Source of the DNA: Rhodobacter sp.
GTDB lineage: Bacteria; Pseudomonadota; Alphaproteobacteria; Rhodobacterales; Rhodobacteraceae
NCBI GenBank assembly: GCA_030065095.1
Contig: JASJDP010000012.1
Location: 1 to 64,000, forward strand
Direction of reading: 5' to 3'
Length of the DNA: 64,000 nucleotides
The translations under genes and the position numbers were made by a program. Every line of letters starts with the position of its first letter. Within the stretch, counting starts at the first letter, position 1. A model generated the notes under the pieces. It ran no database searches and had not been told where the DNA came from. It saw nothing but the letters and a program-made list of their open reading frames with translations. This document shows positions 54,267-63,780 of this stretch, in pieces.

Positions 54267-56116
54267 TCCGCCGCCTCGGCCAGCCCGATGAACCCGCCGG
54301 ACTGCCGCTTCCAGTACCGCGCATAAAGCCCGCCGCGCGCCAGAAGCTCATGATGCGTGCCTTCCTCGACAATACGGCCCCCATCCAGAACGACGATCCG
54401 GTCCATCCGCGCGATGGTCGACAGCCGGTGCGCGATGGCCAGCACCGTCTTGCCTTCCATCACCTCGACCAGCGCCTCCTGGATCTCGGCCTCGACCTCG
54501 CTGTCCAGGGCGCTGGTGGCCTCATCCAACACGAGGATGGGCGCATCCTTCAGGATCGCCCGCGCCAGCGCGATGCGCTGCCGCTGCCCGCCCGACAGTT
54601 TCACGCCGCGTTCGCCCAGATACGCGTCATAGCCGGTGCGGCCCTGAAAATCCTTCAGGTCGAGGATAAACTCGTGCGCACGGGCGCGTTTGGCCGCGTC
54701 GATCATGCGCTCGTTGCTGGTATCGGGGCGGCCATACAGGATGTTGTCGCGCGCCGAGCGGTTGAACATCGCGGTTTCCTGCGTGACCATGCCGATCCGG
54801 CGCCGCAGGCTTTCCTGCGTGACCCCGCCGACATCCTGGCCCCCGACAAGCACCCGGCCTTCCTCGGTGTCGTAGAGCCGCAGCAGCAGCGCCACCAGCG
54901 TCGACTTGCCCGCACCGGAGGCGCCGACAATGCCCAGCTTTTCGCCTTCGCGTACTTCCAGGCAGATATCCGCGACGCCGCCGGTCTGCCGGCCATAGGC
55001 AAAGCTGACATTTCGGAATTCGATGGTTGCCGGGCCGCGAAGGTCGCCAGCATCCGGCGCATCGGACAGCATGTGCGGCGGCGCCAGCGTGCGCATGCCG
55101 TCCTCGACCTCACCGATATTTCCGTAGATCCCCATCAGCGTCCACGAGATCCAGCCGGTCATCTGCGCCAGCCGGATCGAGATGGCCCCGGCGGTGGTCA
55201 GCTCGCCTACCGTCGCGTTGCCCTGCGAGACAAAGTAGAGCGAGGCCGAAACCATAACGGCGGGCAACAGGCCGGCAATCAGCGTCAGACCCAGCCGGAA
55301 GGCCGCCGCCATGGTGCCCCAGGCGATGGCCCGCGTGCGGAAGGTGCCCAATGCGTCAAGCGCGGCGCGGTCCTCATGCAGGGACGAGGCGAACAGCTTG
55401 ACCGTCTTGATGTTGGTGACCGTGTCCACGATCTGGCCGGTCACCATCGCCCGCGCCGCGGCGCGTCTGGCGGAAAGCGTGCGGATACGCGGTAAAAAGT
55501 ACCGTAAAAAGGCGACATAGAGACAGGTCCACAGGATCATTACCGCCGCAAGCCAGGGGTCGATCGCGCTGAACACCAGCAATGTGCCCAAGGCCGAGGC
55601 GGCGGCGACCGACAGGGCATTCATGGTTTCGATGACCACATCGACCAGCGCGCGGGTGGTCTGCATCTGTTTCTGGGCGATGCGGCCGGCAAAATCGTTG
55701 TCGAAGAATGTGACCGCCTGACCCAGGGTGTGGCGGTGCAACCGCGACAGGACCAGTTTGAACAGGCTCGGACTCACCACGATGGACTGAAACGTCGAGG
55801 CCAGGCCGAACGACACGGGCCGGATCACCAGCAAGAGCAGCAGCCATGTGAGGATCAAGGGCCAATGCGTCGCCCAGAACCCCGCGCCCAATCCGCCCGC
55901 CGATATCGCGGCATCGGCGATCCAGCCCAGCATCACCATCACGGCGATCTCGCTGAGCCCGACCGCGGCGTAGGCGGCCGAGCCAAGGCCGATCACCGGA
56001 TAGCTGCCGCCAAGCGCCCAGCGCAGGAACCCGCCAAGCCGCTGCGGCGGCGGGCCTTCGGCGGCAGCCTCGTGGTCGATCAGGTCCGCAAACCAGAGGG
56101 CGATGGCGTTCAGCAC
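54263..56116 (-). CDS. ABC exporter half-transporter (membrane plus ATPase domain), second
   Basis: 617 residues. Six-helix membrane domain (1-330) and nucleotide-binding domain (370-600) with Walker [13 protein letters not shown], signature LSGGQRQRIALARAIL, Walker B ILVLDEATSALD. GTG 56116 shares one base with the previous stop (TAGTG). It closely resembles its upstream neighbour, so the two likely form a heterodimeric MsbA/MDR-like exporter for lipids or drugs. Substrate unknown. Confidence 0.92.
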   Translation of the reverse strand: MLNAIALWFADLIDHEAAAEGPPPQRLGGFLRWALGGSYPVIGLGSAAYAAVGLSEIAVMVMLGWIADAAISAGGLGAGFWATHWPLILTWLLLLLVIRPVSFGLASTFQSIVVSPSLFKLVLSRLHRHTLGQAVTFFDNDFAGRIAQKQMQTTRALVDVVIETMNALSVAAASALGTLLVFSAIDPWLAAVMILWTCLYVAFLRYFLPRIRTLSARRAAARAMVTGQIVDTVTNIKTVKLFASSLHEDRAALDALGTFRTRAIAWGTMAAAFRLGLTLIAGLLPAVMVSASLYFVSQGNATVGELTTAGAISIRLAQMTGWISWTLMGIYGNIGEVEDGMRTLAPPHMLSDAPDAGDLRGPATIEFRNVSFAYGRQTGGVADICLEVREGEKLGIVGASGAGKSTLVALLLRLYDTEEGRVLVGGQDVGGVTQESLRRRIGMVTQETAMFNRSARDNILYGRPDTSNERMIDAAKRARAHEFILDLKDFQGRTGYDAYLGERGVKLSGGQRQRIALARAILKDAPILVLDEATSALDSEVEAEIQEALVEVMEGKTVLAIAHRLSTIARMDRIVVLDGGRIVEEGTHHELLARGGLYARYWKRQSGGFIGLAEAAE

Positions 56117-57960
56117 TATTCCGCCGCCTCCATCGTGCCGATGAAACCGCCGGACTGATGCTGCCAGAACCGGGCATAGAGCCCCTCCCTGGCCAGCAGT
56201 TCGGCATGTGTCCCGTCCTCGGCGATCCGTCCGTCATCCAGCACGATGATCCGGTCGAGCCGGGCGATGGTGGACAGCCGGTGGGCGATGGCGATCACCG
56301 TCTTGCCCTCCATCATGCCGTAGAGTGTCGTCTGGATCGATGCCTCGACCTCTGAATCGAGCGCGCTCGTCGCCTCGTCCAGCACCAGGATCGGCGCATC
56401 CTTCAGGATCACGCGCGCCAGCGTCACCCGCTGCCGCTGTCCGCCCGACAGTTTGACCCCGCGTTCGCCCACCTGCGCCTCGTAACCCTTGCGCCCCTGC
56501 GGGTCCTGCAGGTCGAGGATGAACTCATGCGCCTCGGCCTGTTCGGCGGCGGCGATCACGTCGGCTTCGGTCGCATCGGGCCGCCCGTAAAGGATGTTGT
56601 CTCTCACAGAACGATGCATCAACGAGCTGTCCTGCTGCACCATCCCGATCTCGCGGCGCAGACTGTCCTGCGTGACCTGCGCAATATCCTGCCCGTCGAT
56701 CAGAATTCGCCCGCCCTCGCAGTCGTAAAACCGCAAAAGCAGCTTCACCAGGGTCGATTTTCCCGCACCGGACCGGCCCACGAGCCCGATCTTTTCGCCC
56801 GGTCTGATCGTCAGCGAAATCCCGTCCAGGCCTCCGGCTCCGCGCCCGTAATGATGCGACACGGCCTGCAACTCGATCCGGCCCTCGGTCAGTTGCAACG
56901 GCCTGGCATCCGCCGCGTCGACCAGGGTGATCGGCTGCGCAATCGTCTCCATCCCTTCGGCAACGACACCCAGGTTGCGAAAGAACGAGCTGACCGCCCA
57001 CATGATCCAGCCCGTCATGGCGTTCAGCCGCAGGGTCAGCGCCGTGGCCGCCGCCACGACCCCGACCGTGGCTGCATCCGCCATCCACAATCCCACCGCC
57101 CAGCCGACGACGCCGACGATCAGCAGTCCGTTCAGCAGCACCAGGCAGATGTCCATGATCGTGTAGATCCGCATCTCGTAGGCAAAGGTCTGGCGGGTGT
57201 TCTCGATCGCCTCCTTGGCGTAGCCGAGTTCCTTTTCGTGATGCGCGAACAGCTTGACCGAGTGGATGTTGGTGTAGGCGTCGACCACCCGGCCCGTCAC
57301 CTCGCTGCGTGCGTCCGACGCCGCCTTGGACGCCGGCCCCACGCGCTGCATCGTCCAGCGCACCAGATAGGCGTACAGCACGAACCAGATCAGCAGCGGG
57401 ATCACCAGCCGGATATCCGCGCCCCACAGCAGCACCGCGGCGCCGACCAGATAGGCCAGCGCGAAGGTGATCGCATCGAACACCTGGAAAATCGCCTCGC
57501 CGGCGGCGGGCGGCGTCTGCATGATCCGGTTTGCGATGCGGCCGGCAAAGTCGTTTTCGAACCAGCCAACCGATTGCCGCAGCACCTGCGCATGCGCCCG
57601 CCAGCGGATCAGTGTGCCGAAATTCGGCATGATCCCGTTGTTCAGCAGCGCCACGTCGACGAACTGAATTGCCGGTCGGATCACCAGCACGAACACCGCC
57701 GCCAGGATCAGCTCGGTCCCGTAGCGGTCCCAAACTTCAGCCGGGCCGCCGGAATTCAGCAGATCCACGACCCGGCCCATGTAAAAGATCAGCCCGACCT
57801 CGACCGCAGCGACGACCACCGATATCAGCGCTGTTGCAACGAAAAGCCGGTGAAACGGCCGCGCATAGGCCATCAGGAACGGAAACAGCCGCGTCGGCGG
57901 CGTGTCCGTTTCGGGATAGGGGCCATAGGGGTCCACCAGGTTTTCGAAGAATCGAAACAC
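56116..57960 (-). CDS. ABC exporter half-transporter (membrane plus ATPase domain), first
   Basis: 614 residues from GTG 57960, which restores the family start FRFFENLVDPYGPY; the TTG at 57969 would add three residues. Membrane domain 1-330; ATPase domain with [31 protein letters not shown] and ILVLDEATSALD. All catalytic motifs are intact in both partners, so neither is a degenerate half. A one-base overlap with the following gene gives near-equal synthesis of both halves. Confidence 0.92.
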   Translation of the reverse strand: MFRFFENLVDPYGPYPETDTPPTRLFPFLMAYARPFHRLFVATALISVVVAAVEVGLIFYMGRVVDLLNSGGPAEVWDRYGTELILAAVFVLVIRPAIQFVDVALLNNGIMPNFGTLIRWRAHAQVLRQSVGWFENDFAGRIANRIMQTPPAAGEAIFQVFDAITFALAYLVGAAVLLWGADIRLVIPLLIWFVLYAYLVRWTMQRVGPASKAASDARSEVTGRVVDAYTNIHSVKLFAHHEKELGYAKEAIENTRQTFAYEMRIYTIMDICLVLLNGLLIVGVVGWAVGLWMADAATVGVVAAATALTLRLNAMTGWIMWAVSSFFRNLGVVAEGMETIAQPITLVDAADARPLQLTEGRIELQAVSHHYGRGAGGLDGISLTIRPGEKIGLVGRSGAGKSTLVKLLLRFYDCEGGRILIDGQDIAQVTQDSLRREIGMVQQDSSLMHRSVRDNILYGRPDATEADVIAAAEQAEAHEFILDLQDPQGRKGYEAQVGERGVKLSGGQRQRVTLARVILKDAPILVLDEATSALDSEVEASIQTTLYGMMEGKTVIAIAHRLSTIARLDRIIVLDDGRIAEDGTHAELLAREGLYARFWQHQSGGFIGTMEAAE

Positions 57961-58055
57961 GGGAATCAATGTCTTTCAGGATGCAGGTATGCGGGGATAT
58001 AGGCCGATCCCGCCAAAAGGGGAACCGCAACAGCACCTGTCGTGACCGAAACCGG

Positions 58056-59204
58056 TTACGCCAAGAGCTGGCCGCGGGTCAGTGCAAAATCGGAATCGAT
58101 CCAGTCCTGTTCCAGCCGCTTCAGCCGTGCGCCCAGCGCGGCGCCGGAATAGTCCGGCATCAGATCGGCGGACTTGACCGGAAAACGGGCGGCGGACCCC
58201 TTGGCGATCTCGGCCGCGAACCCGGGGGGCAGGGCCTGTTCCAACAGCGCCGCGCGCAGCAGCACGGTGTCCTGCGCGGTGTCGGCATCCTGGCGATAGG
58301 CGATCTCGGCGGGACCGGATGCGTCGGACATCAGCCTGAGCAACGTCTCTAGCCTGCGGGTATCCGGCTTTGACAGCCGCAGATGTGACGCCGCCTCGCC
58401 GCCCAGCGCCGCCAGTCGGCGGAGGCCGTCGGGCAGCACGCCGACCGAGGCTTCGAGCGCCACCAGCATCGGCAACGCATCGGGGGCCGAACCTGGCAAG
58501 ACACGCGCCAATATGCCCGCCTGCGTCATCGAGGCGACGGCAGGCGCCGGGTCCGGCGCAGACAGAAGTTTGAGCAACTCTGCCGTGATCCGCTCGATCG
58601 ACAGTGTCTCTAATCCGCGCGAAAGCCGCGCACATGCGGCAAGCCCCTCCGGGTCGATCCCAGCCTGGGGATCGCCGTACCATGCGTAGAACCGGAAAAA
58701 CCGCAGGATGCGCAGAAAGTCCTCGCGAATCCGCGCGGCGGGATCTTCGATGAACAGCACCCTGCGCGCCTGCAGATCCGACAGTCCGCCCAGCGGGTCG
58801 ACAAGGCTGCCGTCGGCGCGCGCGTAAAGCGCGTTCATCGTGAAATCGCGGCGCAGGGCATCCTGCTCGACCTTATCCGTATAGGCCACGACGGCGCGCC
58901 GCCCGTCGGTTTCGACATCGCGGCGAAACGTCGTCACCTCATGGGGAACATGATCCGCGACAACCGTGACGGTGCCGTGGTCGATGCCGGTCGGCACGGC
59001 CTTCAGCCCGGCCGCCTCTGCCAGTTGCACCACCCTTTCAGGCACGGCGTCGGTGGAGATGTCGATATCGTTCACCGGTTCGCCCAAAAGCGCGTTGCGG
59101 ACGCAGCCGCCGACGAACAGCGCCCGATACCCCGCCGACGTCAGCATCCTGCAGACCTCTTGTGTCTGCGGTTGTTCGATCCAGTGTCCGGTCACCGTGG
59201 TCAT
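58056..59204 (-). CDS. cca: CCA tRNA nucleotidyltransferase
   Basis: Adds or repairs the 3' CCA of tRNAs. 382 residues. Class II nucleotidyltransferase head: LFVGGCVRNALLGEPVNDIDIST, with the DxD metal site and RRDFTMNALYARADG; the body follows with LRILRFFRFYAWYG and ERITAEL. There is no HD domain, so it is the short form. ATG 59204 overlaps the NudL stop (ATGA). About 95 bases separate it from the ABC exporters below. Confidence 0.95.
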   Translation of the reverse strand: MTTVTGHWIEQPQTQEVCRMLTSAGYRALFVGGCVRNALLGEPVNDIDISTDAVPERVVQLAEAAGLKAVPTGIDHGTVTVVADHVPHEVTTFRRDVETDGRRAVVAYTDKVEQDALRRDFTMNALYARADGSLVDPLGGLSDLQARRVLFIEDPAARIREDFLRILRFFRFYAWYGDPQAGIDPEGLAACARLSRGLETLSIERITAELLKLLSAPDPAPAVASMTQAGILARVLPGSAPDALPMLVALEASVGVLPDGLRRLAALGGEAASHLRLSKPDTRRLETLLRLMSDASGPAEIAYRQDADTAQDTVLLRAALLEQALPPGFAAEIAKGSAARFPVKSADLMPDYSGAALGARLKRLEQDWIDSDFALTRGQLLA

Positions 59205-59803
59205 GCCGCCATCCGTTCGGCCAGCCCGCGCAGAATCCGCGCGGTCGCGCCCCAGATGTAGTAAGGGCCATAAGGCACCGTGTAATAGAATCGACGCTGA
59301 CCGCGCCAGCGCCGCGACTGGACACGGAACCGGGCCGGATCGGTCACATGACTCAGCGGCACATCAAACACCTCGTCGACCTCGCCTGCCTCCGGCACCG
59401 GCTCGAATCCGTCCCGAACCATGGCCAGAACGGGCGTCACCTCAAACCCGGTGACGGTCTCATGATCGGGCAGCAGGCCCAGAACCTCGACCGTCTCGCG
59501 CGGCAATCCGATCTCTTCCTCGGCCTCTCGCAGCGCCGCCGCCGTCACGTCGGCATCGTCCGCATCGACCTTGCCGCCGGGAAAGGCGATCTGCCCCGGA
59601 TGGTGTTTCAGCGCCGACGAGCGTTTTGTCAGGATCACCCGCAAACGCCCTTTGGACGCCAGGATCGGCACCAGCACCGCCGCCGGACGCAGCTTGCGCC
59701 CCTCTGGCAGCACGACGCCGGGATTCAGGTCGAAATCGGACGAGGCGGCGCTGGATTTCGCCAACGCCGCCACGACGGGCGCGAAAAGGTCAGGCCCCGC
59801 CAC
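59201..59803 (-). CDS. CoA pyrophosphatase (Nudix, NudL-like)
   Basis: 200 residues. Nudix box GGKVDADDADVTAAALREAEEEIGL (written in part: GGKVDADDAD to REAEEEIGL) with the NudL-specific KRSSALKHHPGQIAFPGG just before it, which supports hydrolysis of CoA derivatives. GTG 59803 start overlaps the Hsp33 gene by 14 bases. Usual companion of cca in Rhodobacteraceae. Confidence 0.9.
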   Translation of the reverse strand: MAGPDLFAPVVAALAKSSAASSDFDLNPGVVLPEGRKLRPAAVLVPILASKGRLRVILTKRSSALKHHPGQIAFPGGKVDADDADVTAAALREAEEEIGLPRETVEVLGLLPDHETVTGFEVTPVLAMVRDGFEPVPEAGEVDEVFDVPLSHVTDPARFRVQSRRWRGQRRFYYTVPYGPYYIWGATARILRGLAERMAA

Positions 59804-60788
59804 CCTCGGCCTCCACGGCCTCGAAACCCAGGGTCGCGGGATCGAATTCGTAATGCGCCCCGCAGAACTGGCAATCGGCGGTGACGATGCCGTCGTCGGT
59901 GGTCATTGTCCCGATATCCTTGGCCGAATAGATCGACAGGCTCTGCCGCACCCGGTCCGGCGAACAGGTGCAACCGAACTGCACCGGCTGGGCCTCGAAC
60001 ACCCGCGGCTGTTCTTCGTGGAACAACCGCACCAAAAGTTCGGTGGGCTGCACGCCGGGGCCGACCAGTTCCAGTTCTTCGACGGTGTCCAGCAGCACGT
60101 TGACCCGCACCCAGTTCTCGCGCTCGTCGCCGTCGAGGATATCGGATGCCAGCAGCAGCCCGCCGTCGCCCGAGCCCTCTTCGGCCACATGCGGCGATCC
60201 CTCCGGCATATGCTGCAGCATCACGCCGCCGGCCCGCCAGGCCTCGCCGCTGCCGAGCAACTGCGATTTCCCGAAGGTCAGTTCGAAACGCGTCGGCAAC
60301 TGTTCCGACTGGGCAAAATAGGCCTCGGCGCAAGCCGCCAGCGACCCGCCGGCGATCGGCGTGATTCCCTGATACGGCACGGTCCCGGGCCCCTGGTCGA
60401 TCAGGATCGCGAAATAGCCGGCGCCGATCTGCCCGAAGCCCTCGCCAAGCGGCGAGATCCGGTCAGCGTCATAGCTGGCATAGGCGCGTACCCGCGCCGC
60501 ATCGCCTTGCCGTTTCGGCGCGTAGTAGTCGGTGGCGATCAGCCGCACCGGCCCCTCGCCGCGCACCTGCAGCGACAGCTTCCAGCGCAACTTGATCGTC
60601 TGCCCGATCAGCGCCGTCAGCAACGCCATCTCGGCCACCAGCGATTCGACCGCAAGCGGATAGTCGTGCTGGGCCAGCACCATTTCCAGAACCCCGTCAA
60701 GCCGCGCCACCCGGCCGCGGATGTCCGACAGGTCGAGTTGAAACGGCAGAACGGTGTCGTCCCAGGCGATTTGCGAGCCAATGGTCAT
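59790..60788 (-). CDS. hslO: Redox-regulated chaperone Hsp33
   Basis: 332 residues. Cytoplasmic holdase activated by oxidation. The redox switch cysteines are at the C-terminus as CTC (GCTCSPDRV) and CQFC (CQFCGAHYEF), giving the four zinc ligands. The core includes EALLTALIGQ-like EMALLTALIGQTIKLRWK and GPGTVPYQGITPIAGGSL. ATG at 60788 gives MTIGSQIAWDD; the frame to 60908 is upstream leader. First gene of the hslO-nudL-cca run, divergent from a Nudix gene. Confidence 0.92.
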   Translation of the reverse strand: MTIGSQIAWDDTVLPFQLDLSDIRGRVARLDGVLEMVLAQHDYPLAVESLVAEMALLTALIGQTIKLRWKLSLQVRGEGPVRLIATDYYAPKRQGDAARVRAYASYDADRISPLGEGFGQIGAGYFAILIDQGPGTVPYQGITPIAGGSLAACAEAYFAQSEQLPTRFELTFGKSQLLGSGEAWRAGGVMLQHMPEGSPHVAEEGSGDGGLLLASDILDGDERENWVRVNVLLDTVEELELVGPGVQPTELLVRLFHEEQPRVFEAQPVQFGCTCSPDRVRQSLSIYSAKDIGTMTTDDGIVTADCQFCGAHYEFDPATLGFEAVEAEGGGA

Positions 60789-60867
60789 GGGGTTCCTTTG
60801 CCGGGTTGGAGTTGGCATACCGCGTCCATATAGGTGGAGCAACCGGCGGCGAAAGGGCAGGGCGGGT

Positions 60868-61302
60868 ATGATCAGACGGTATGGCGAGGCGGTGCGGCCA
60901 GGCGTCAAGTACCGCCGCAGACCCGGGGCTTATGCGATTCTTCGGCTGGGCGGCAGCGTGCTCTTGACCCACCAGGCAGAGCCGATCCCCGAGTTCCAAT
61001 TGCCCGGCGGCGGCATCGACCCCGGCGAAACGCCCGTCACCGCATTGCATCGCGAGGTTTTCGAGGAAACCGGATGGCGCATTGCCGCCCCCCGCAGGCT
61101 GGGGGCCTTTCGCCGGTTCACCTACATGCCTGAATACGATCTTTGGGCGGAAAAGCTCTGCCACATCTACCTCGCCCGCCCGTCGCTGCGCCACGGCCCG
61201 CCGACCGAACCCGGCCATACCGCGATCTGGATGCCGCTCGACCTTGCGGTTGAACGCCTTGCCAATGAAGGCGACAGCGCCTTTGTGCGGCGCCTGCTTT
61301 AG
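60868..61302 (+). CDS. Nudix hydrolase of unknown substrate
   Basis: 144 residues. Nudix box GGGIDPGETPVTALHREVFEE followed by TGW (about residues 49-72); all metal-binding Glu residues are present. FRRFTYMPEYDLWAEKLCHIYLARP is typical of general NUDIX proteins acting on nucleoside diphosphate derivatives. ATG 60868 with AGGGCAGGGCGGG upstream. Divergent from hslO; 132 bases of featureless sequence separate it from the converging response-regulator gene. Confidence 0.88.
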   Translation: MIRRYGEAVRPGVKYRRRPGAYAILRLGGSVLLTHQAEPIPEFQLPGGGIDPGETPVTALHREVFEETGWRIAAPRRLGAFRRFTYMPEYDLWAEKLCHIYLARPSLRHGPPTEPGHTAIWMPLDLAVERLANEGDSAFVRRLL

Positions 61303-61434
61303 CGTGGGAGCTTTTCGGTCCTCACACACCGCCGGGTTTTGGCCTGGAGCGGATGTTGGCAATCAGTCTTCTGGCGCGGCTCATTAGGTAACCAGCAACG
61401 TCCGCGTCAGGCCATCACAAGTCAGTGCGCCCTT

Positions 61435-62730
61435 TCAACCATTGGCCTTGCGTTGGGGATGCCGCGTGAACTCCATCAGAACGCCCGAGACGTCGTCGGC
61501 GAAATCCCGATCCCCGGCAAAACTCTCAAGGTCCCACAGCAGCGCCTCAAAGAACGCCTCGCCACGCATTGATGCGTTTTTACGCAAAATAGCAGCCAGG
61601 CCTTCGTCTTCCAGCATCGCGCCCGCAGGATCGCTGCATTCGGTGACCCCGTCGGAACAAAGAAACAGCCGGTCGCCGGGGGTCAGCTGCAGTTCTGTTT
61701 CCGTATAGTCCGCCCCGGCAATCAGACCGACGGGCAGACCGCCCTCGCCGACCACCTCTACGGCACCGTTGGCCCGGTGCACCACCGGATGCGGATGCCC
61801 CGCCTGCGCGAAGACCACCCGCCCGGATGTCAGCCCGACCCGTGCCAGCACCAGGGTCAGGTAATGTTCGGTCTCCATCTCGTCGAGGATCAGGGTGTTC
61901 AGCCCGGCCGCCACCTTCGCCGGCGAGCGCATGACGATGCGGCCGTCTTCGGCCTGCTCCAGGGCGATATTCTGGTCCGCCGAACTTCCCGACAGATACG
62001 CCGCCAGCCGCGCGGTGATCAAAGCCGATGCAATGCCGTGCCCCGACACATCGATGGAGTAGACCCCGATCTCGTGGTCATTGATCGGAAACATCCCAAC
62101 CAGATCGCCGCCGACGTGGCCCGCCGGGCGCAGCAACAGGGACACATCCAACCCCGGGAGCCTGCGGAACCGCTCTCGTACCAGCGACTGTTGCAGCTTT
62201 CGCGCTTCGATCAGGTCCCGGTCGACCGCGTCGTAAAGCGTCTGCATCTCGGCCAGCGTCGAACTCACCAGGTCGTTCTTCGCCGTCAGCTCGCGTTCCA
62301 TGCCCAGTATCCGCTGGCCGGCCCGGATCCGCGCCCGCAATTCGCCGGCATTGACGGGCTTGGTCAGAAAATCGTCCGCCCCGACATCCAGCCCGCGCGC
62401 GACCTCGCCCTTCTCGCTCTTCGACGTCAGCAGAATGAAGTACCCGTACCGGTCGCCCCGCATCTGCCGGTACGCCCGGCAAAGCTCCAGCCCGCCCATG
62501 CCCGGCATCATCCAGTCGCTGACGATCAGGTCCGGGTCCTGGTCGCGGCAAAGGTCCAGCGCCTCTTCGCCCGAGCCCGCCTCGATCACCCGGTAGCCCC
62601 AGCGGCTAAGATAGGACGTCAGAATCCGCCGCTGCACCCGGCTGTCGTCGACAACCAGAACCGTTTCCGGCTCACCCGGCCCTGACGCGGCGGATGGAGT
62701 TTCTATCGGGACGTTCAACACGGGGTACAC
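61435..62730 (-). CDS. Response regulator fused to a PP2C/SpoIIE-type phosphatase
   Basis: 431 residues. Receiver domain (24-140) with acidic pocket VVDDS, phospho-acceptor Asp72 in LIVSDWMMPGMGG, and Lys in LLTSKSEKGE. A helical linker (about 150-185) leads to an SpoIIE/PP2C domain with YSIDVSGHGIASALI and LFLCSDGVTE (metal ligands present). Such proteins typically dephosphorylate an anti-sigma-factor antagonist in partner-switching, for example RsbU-like; no RsbV or RsbW gene is in the window. Starts at GTG 62730. Divergent from the Hpt gene. Confidence 0.9.
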   Translation of the reverse strand: MYPVLNVPIETPSAASGPGEPETVLVVDDSRVQRRILTSYLSRWGYRVIEAGSGEEALDLCRDQDPDLIVSDWMMPGMGGLELCRAYRQMRGDRYGYFILLTSKSEKGEVARGLDVGADDFLTKPVNAGELRARIRAGQRILGMERELTAKNDLVSSTLAEMQTLYDAVDRDLIEARKLQQSLVRERFRRLPGLDVSLLLRPAGHVGGDLVGMFPINDHEIGVYSIDVSGHGIASALITARLAAYLSGSSADQNIALEQAEDGRIVMRSPAKVAAGLNTLILDEMETEHYLTLVLARVGLTSGRVVFAQAGHPHPVVHRANGAVEVVGEGGLPVGLIAGADYTETELQLTPGDRLFLCSDGVTECSDPAGAMLEDEGLAAILRKNASMRGEAFFEALLWDLESFAGDRDFADDVSGVLMEFTRHPQRKANG

Positions 62731-62783
62731 CTGTCGCGGCTGGGTCCGCCCTCACGTGTAGCGGTTCTCGCGTTAACGACCCT

Positions 62784-62801
62784 CTAAAGCTAAGACTTTA
62801 G
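62784..62801. promoter_or_regulatory. Inverted repeat in the response regulator / Hpt divergent region
   Basis: CTAAAG and CTTTAG flank a six-base spacer between the two divergent genes (intergenic 62731-62887). As a symmetric site midway between two start codons it could be an operator, but no regulator has been assigned. Confidence 0.3.
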
Positions 62802-62887
62802 GCAGAAACCTTCCCGGACTTAACGATTCCACGCCTGCCTGATGCTAGTAAGATTTCCGATGGGGGCACCACCGGGCGGAGGTGCAA

Positions 62888-63223
62888 ATGATCGACTGGC
62901 AACGGGTGGACGAACTTCGGGACGAGGTTGGCGCGGAAGATTTTCTGGAGGTCGTCGATATCTTTCTGGAAGAGGTAGACGAGGTCGCGGAACGTCTGCG
63001 TCAGGCACCCGATCCCGCCACCTATGAGGCCGAGCTTCACTTTCTGAAAGGCAGTGCGCTCAATCTCGGATTCGATGCGCTTGGATCGCTTTGTGCCGAA
63101 GGCGAAAGGATGTCGGCCGAGGGGGACGCGGCGAACGTCGACCTCACCTGCATCCTTTCGGCCTATGAAACGTCGAAGACCGAATTCCTGACCCGGCTCG
63201 GCCTGACCCGGAATGCGGCCTGA
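62888..63223 (+). CDS. Histidine phosphotransfer (Hpt) domain protein
   Basis: 111 residues. Single Hpt four-helix domain with phospho-accepting His51 in AELHFLKGSALNLGF. ATG 62888 has GGAGG five bases upstream. It passes phosphoryl groups between a hybrid kinase and a response regulator; the divergent receiver-phosphatase is the most obvious partner, so the two may form the ends of one phosphorelay. No kinase gene is in the window. Confidence 0.88.
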   Translation: MIDWQRVDELRDEVGAEDFLEVVDIFLEEVDEVAERLRQAPDPATYEAELHFLKGSALNLGFDALGSLCAEGERMSAEGDAANVDLTCILSAYETSKTEFLTRLGLTRNAA

Positions 63224-63231
63224 AATGCAGT

Positions 63232-63660
63232 TCAGGCATCCGACACTATATGCGCCTCTAACTTTGCCCGAACCGCATCCGGAATCGGCGCGCTGCCGCG
63301 GGTCGCCGGGCTGAAGAACACCTCGACCGAATCGTAGGTCGCGTGCAGCTCGGCCGTGTCCGCATGGTGCATGCGCAACTGGAACGTCACGCTTTTGGTG
63401 CCGATTCGCAGGACGGCACCGTCGATGACGATCAGATCACCGGCCACCAGTTCCCGGATAAAAGTCGTCGTCGCCTTCGCGGCCACGGTATGGACAGAGT
63501 GGCGTTCGATCATCTCGGAATAGGGCAGGCCCAGCAACGTCCACAGATGATAGGTCGCGTCATCGAAAAACGGTGCATAGTGGCGCACGTTCATGTGGCC
63601 GAAATGGTCATGGTGCCACGGATGCACCACGCCGCGAAACAACTCCAGCCGTCCGTCCAT
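63232..63660 (-). CDS. Acyl-CoA thioesterase (4HBT hotdog family)
   Basis: 142 residues. Hotdog fold with GVVHPWHHDHFGHMNVRHYAPFFDDATY, containing the family Asp in HDHFGHMN, and TTFIRELVAGDLIVIDGAVLRIG. Hydrolyses acyl-CoA thioesters; chain-length preference unknown. ATG at 63660 is preferred over 63717. Eight bases separate it from the convergent Hpt gene. Confidence 0.85.
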   Translation of the reverse strand: MDGRLELFRGVVHPWHHDHFGHMNVRHYAPFFDDATYHLWTLLGLPYSEMIERHSVHTVAAKATTTFIRELVAGDLIVIDGAVLRIGTKSVTFQLRMHHADTAELHATYDSVEVFFSPATRGSAPIPDAVRAKLEAHIVSDA

Positions 63661-63780
63661 CTGCGCCGCCCCTTGTAGCCTGCGGCCAAACCAAGCACCG
63701 CCGCCGCACCGCTGCAACCCTGACTTGCCCAGCCGTTGCCGCGGATGTACAGGGCGCTGAAGTCAAAGGAGCCCACGCCC

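Noticed and set aside
54263-57960. The two ABC half-transporters as a recent tandem duplication
   Set aside because: They share motifs and length but differ through most of the membrane domain, as expected of an old heterodimer pair.
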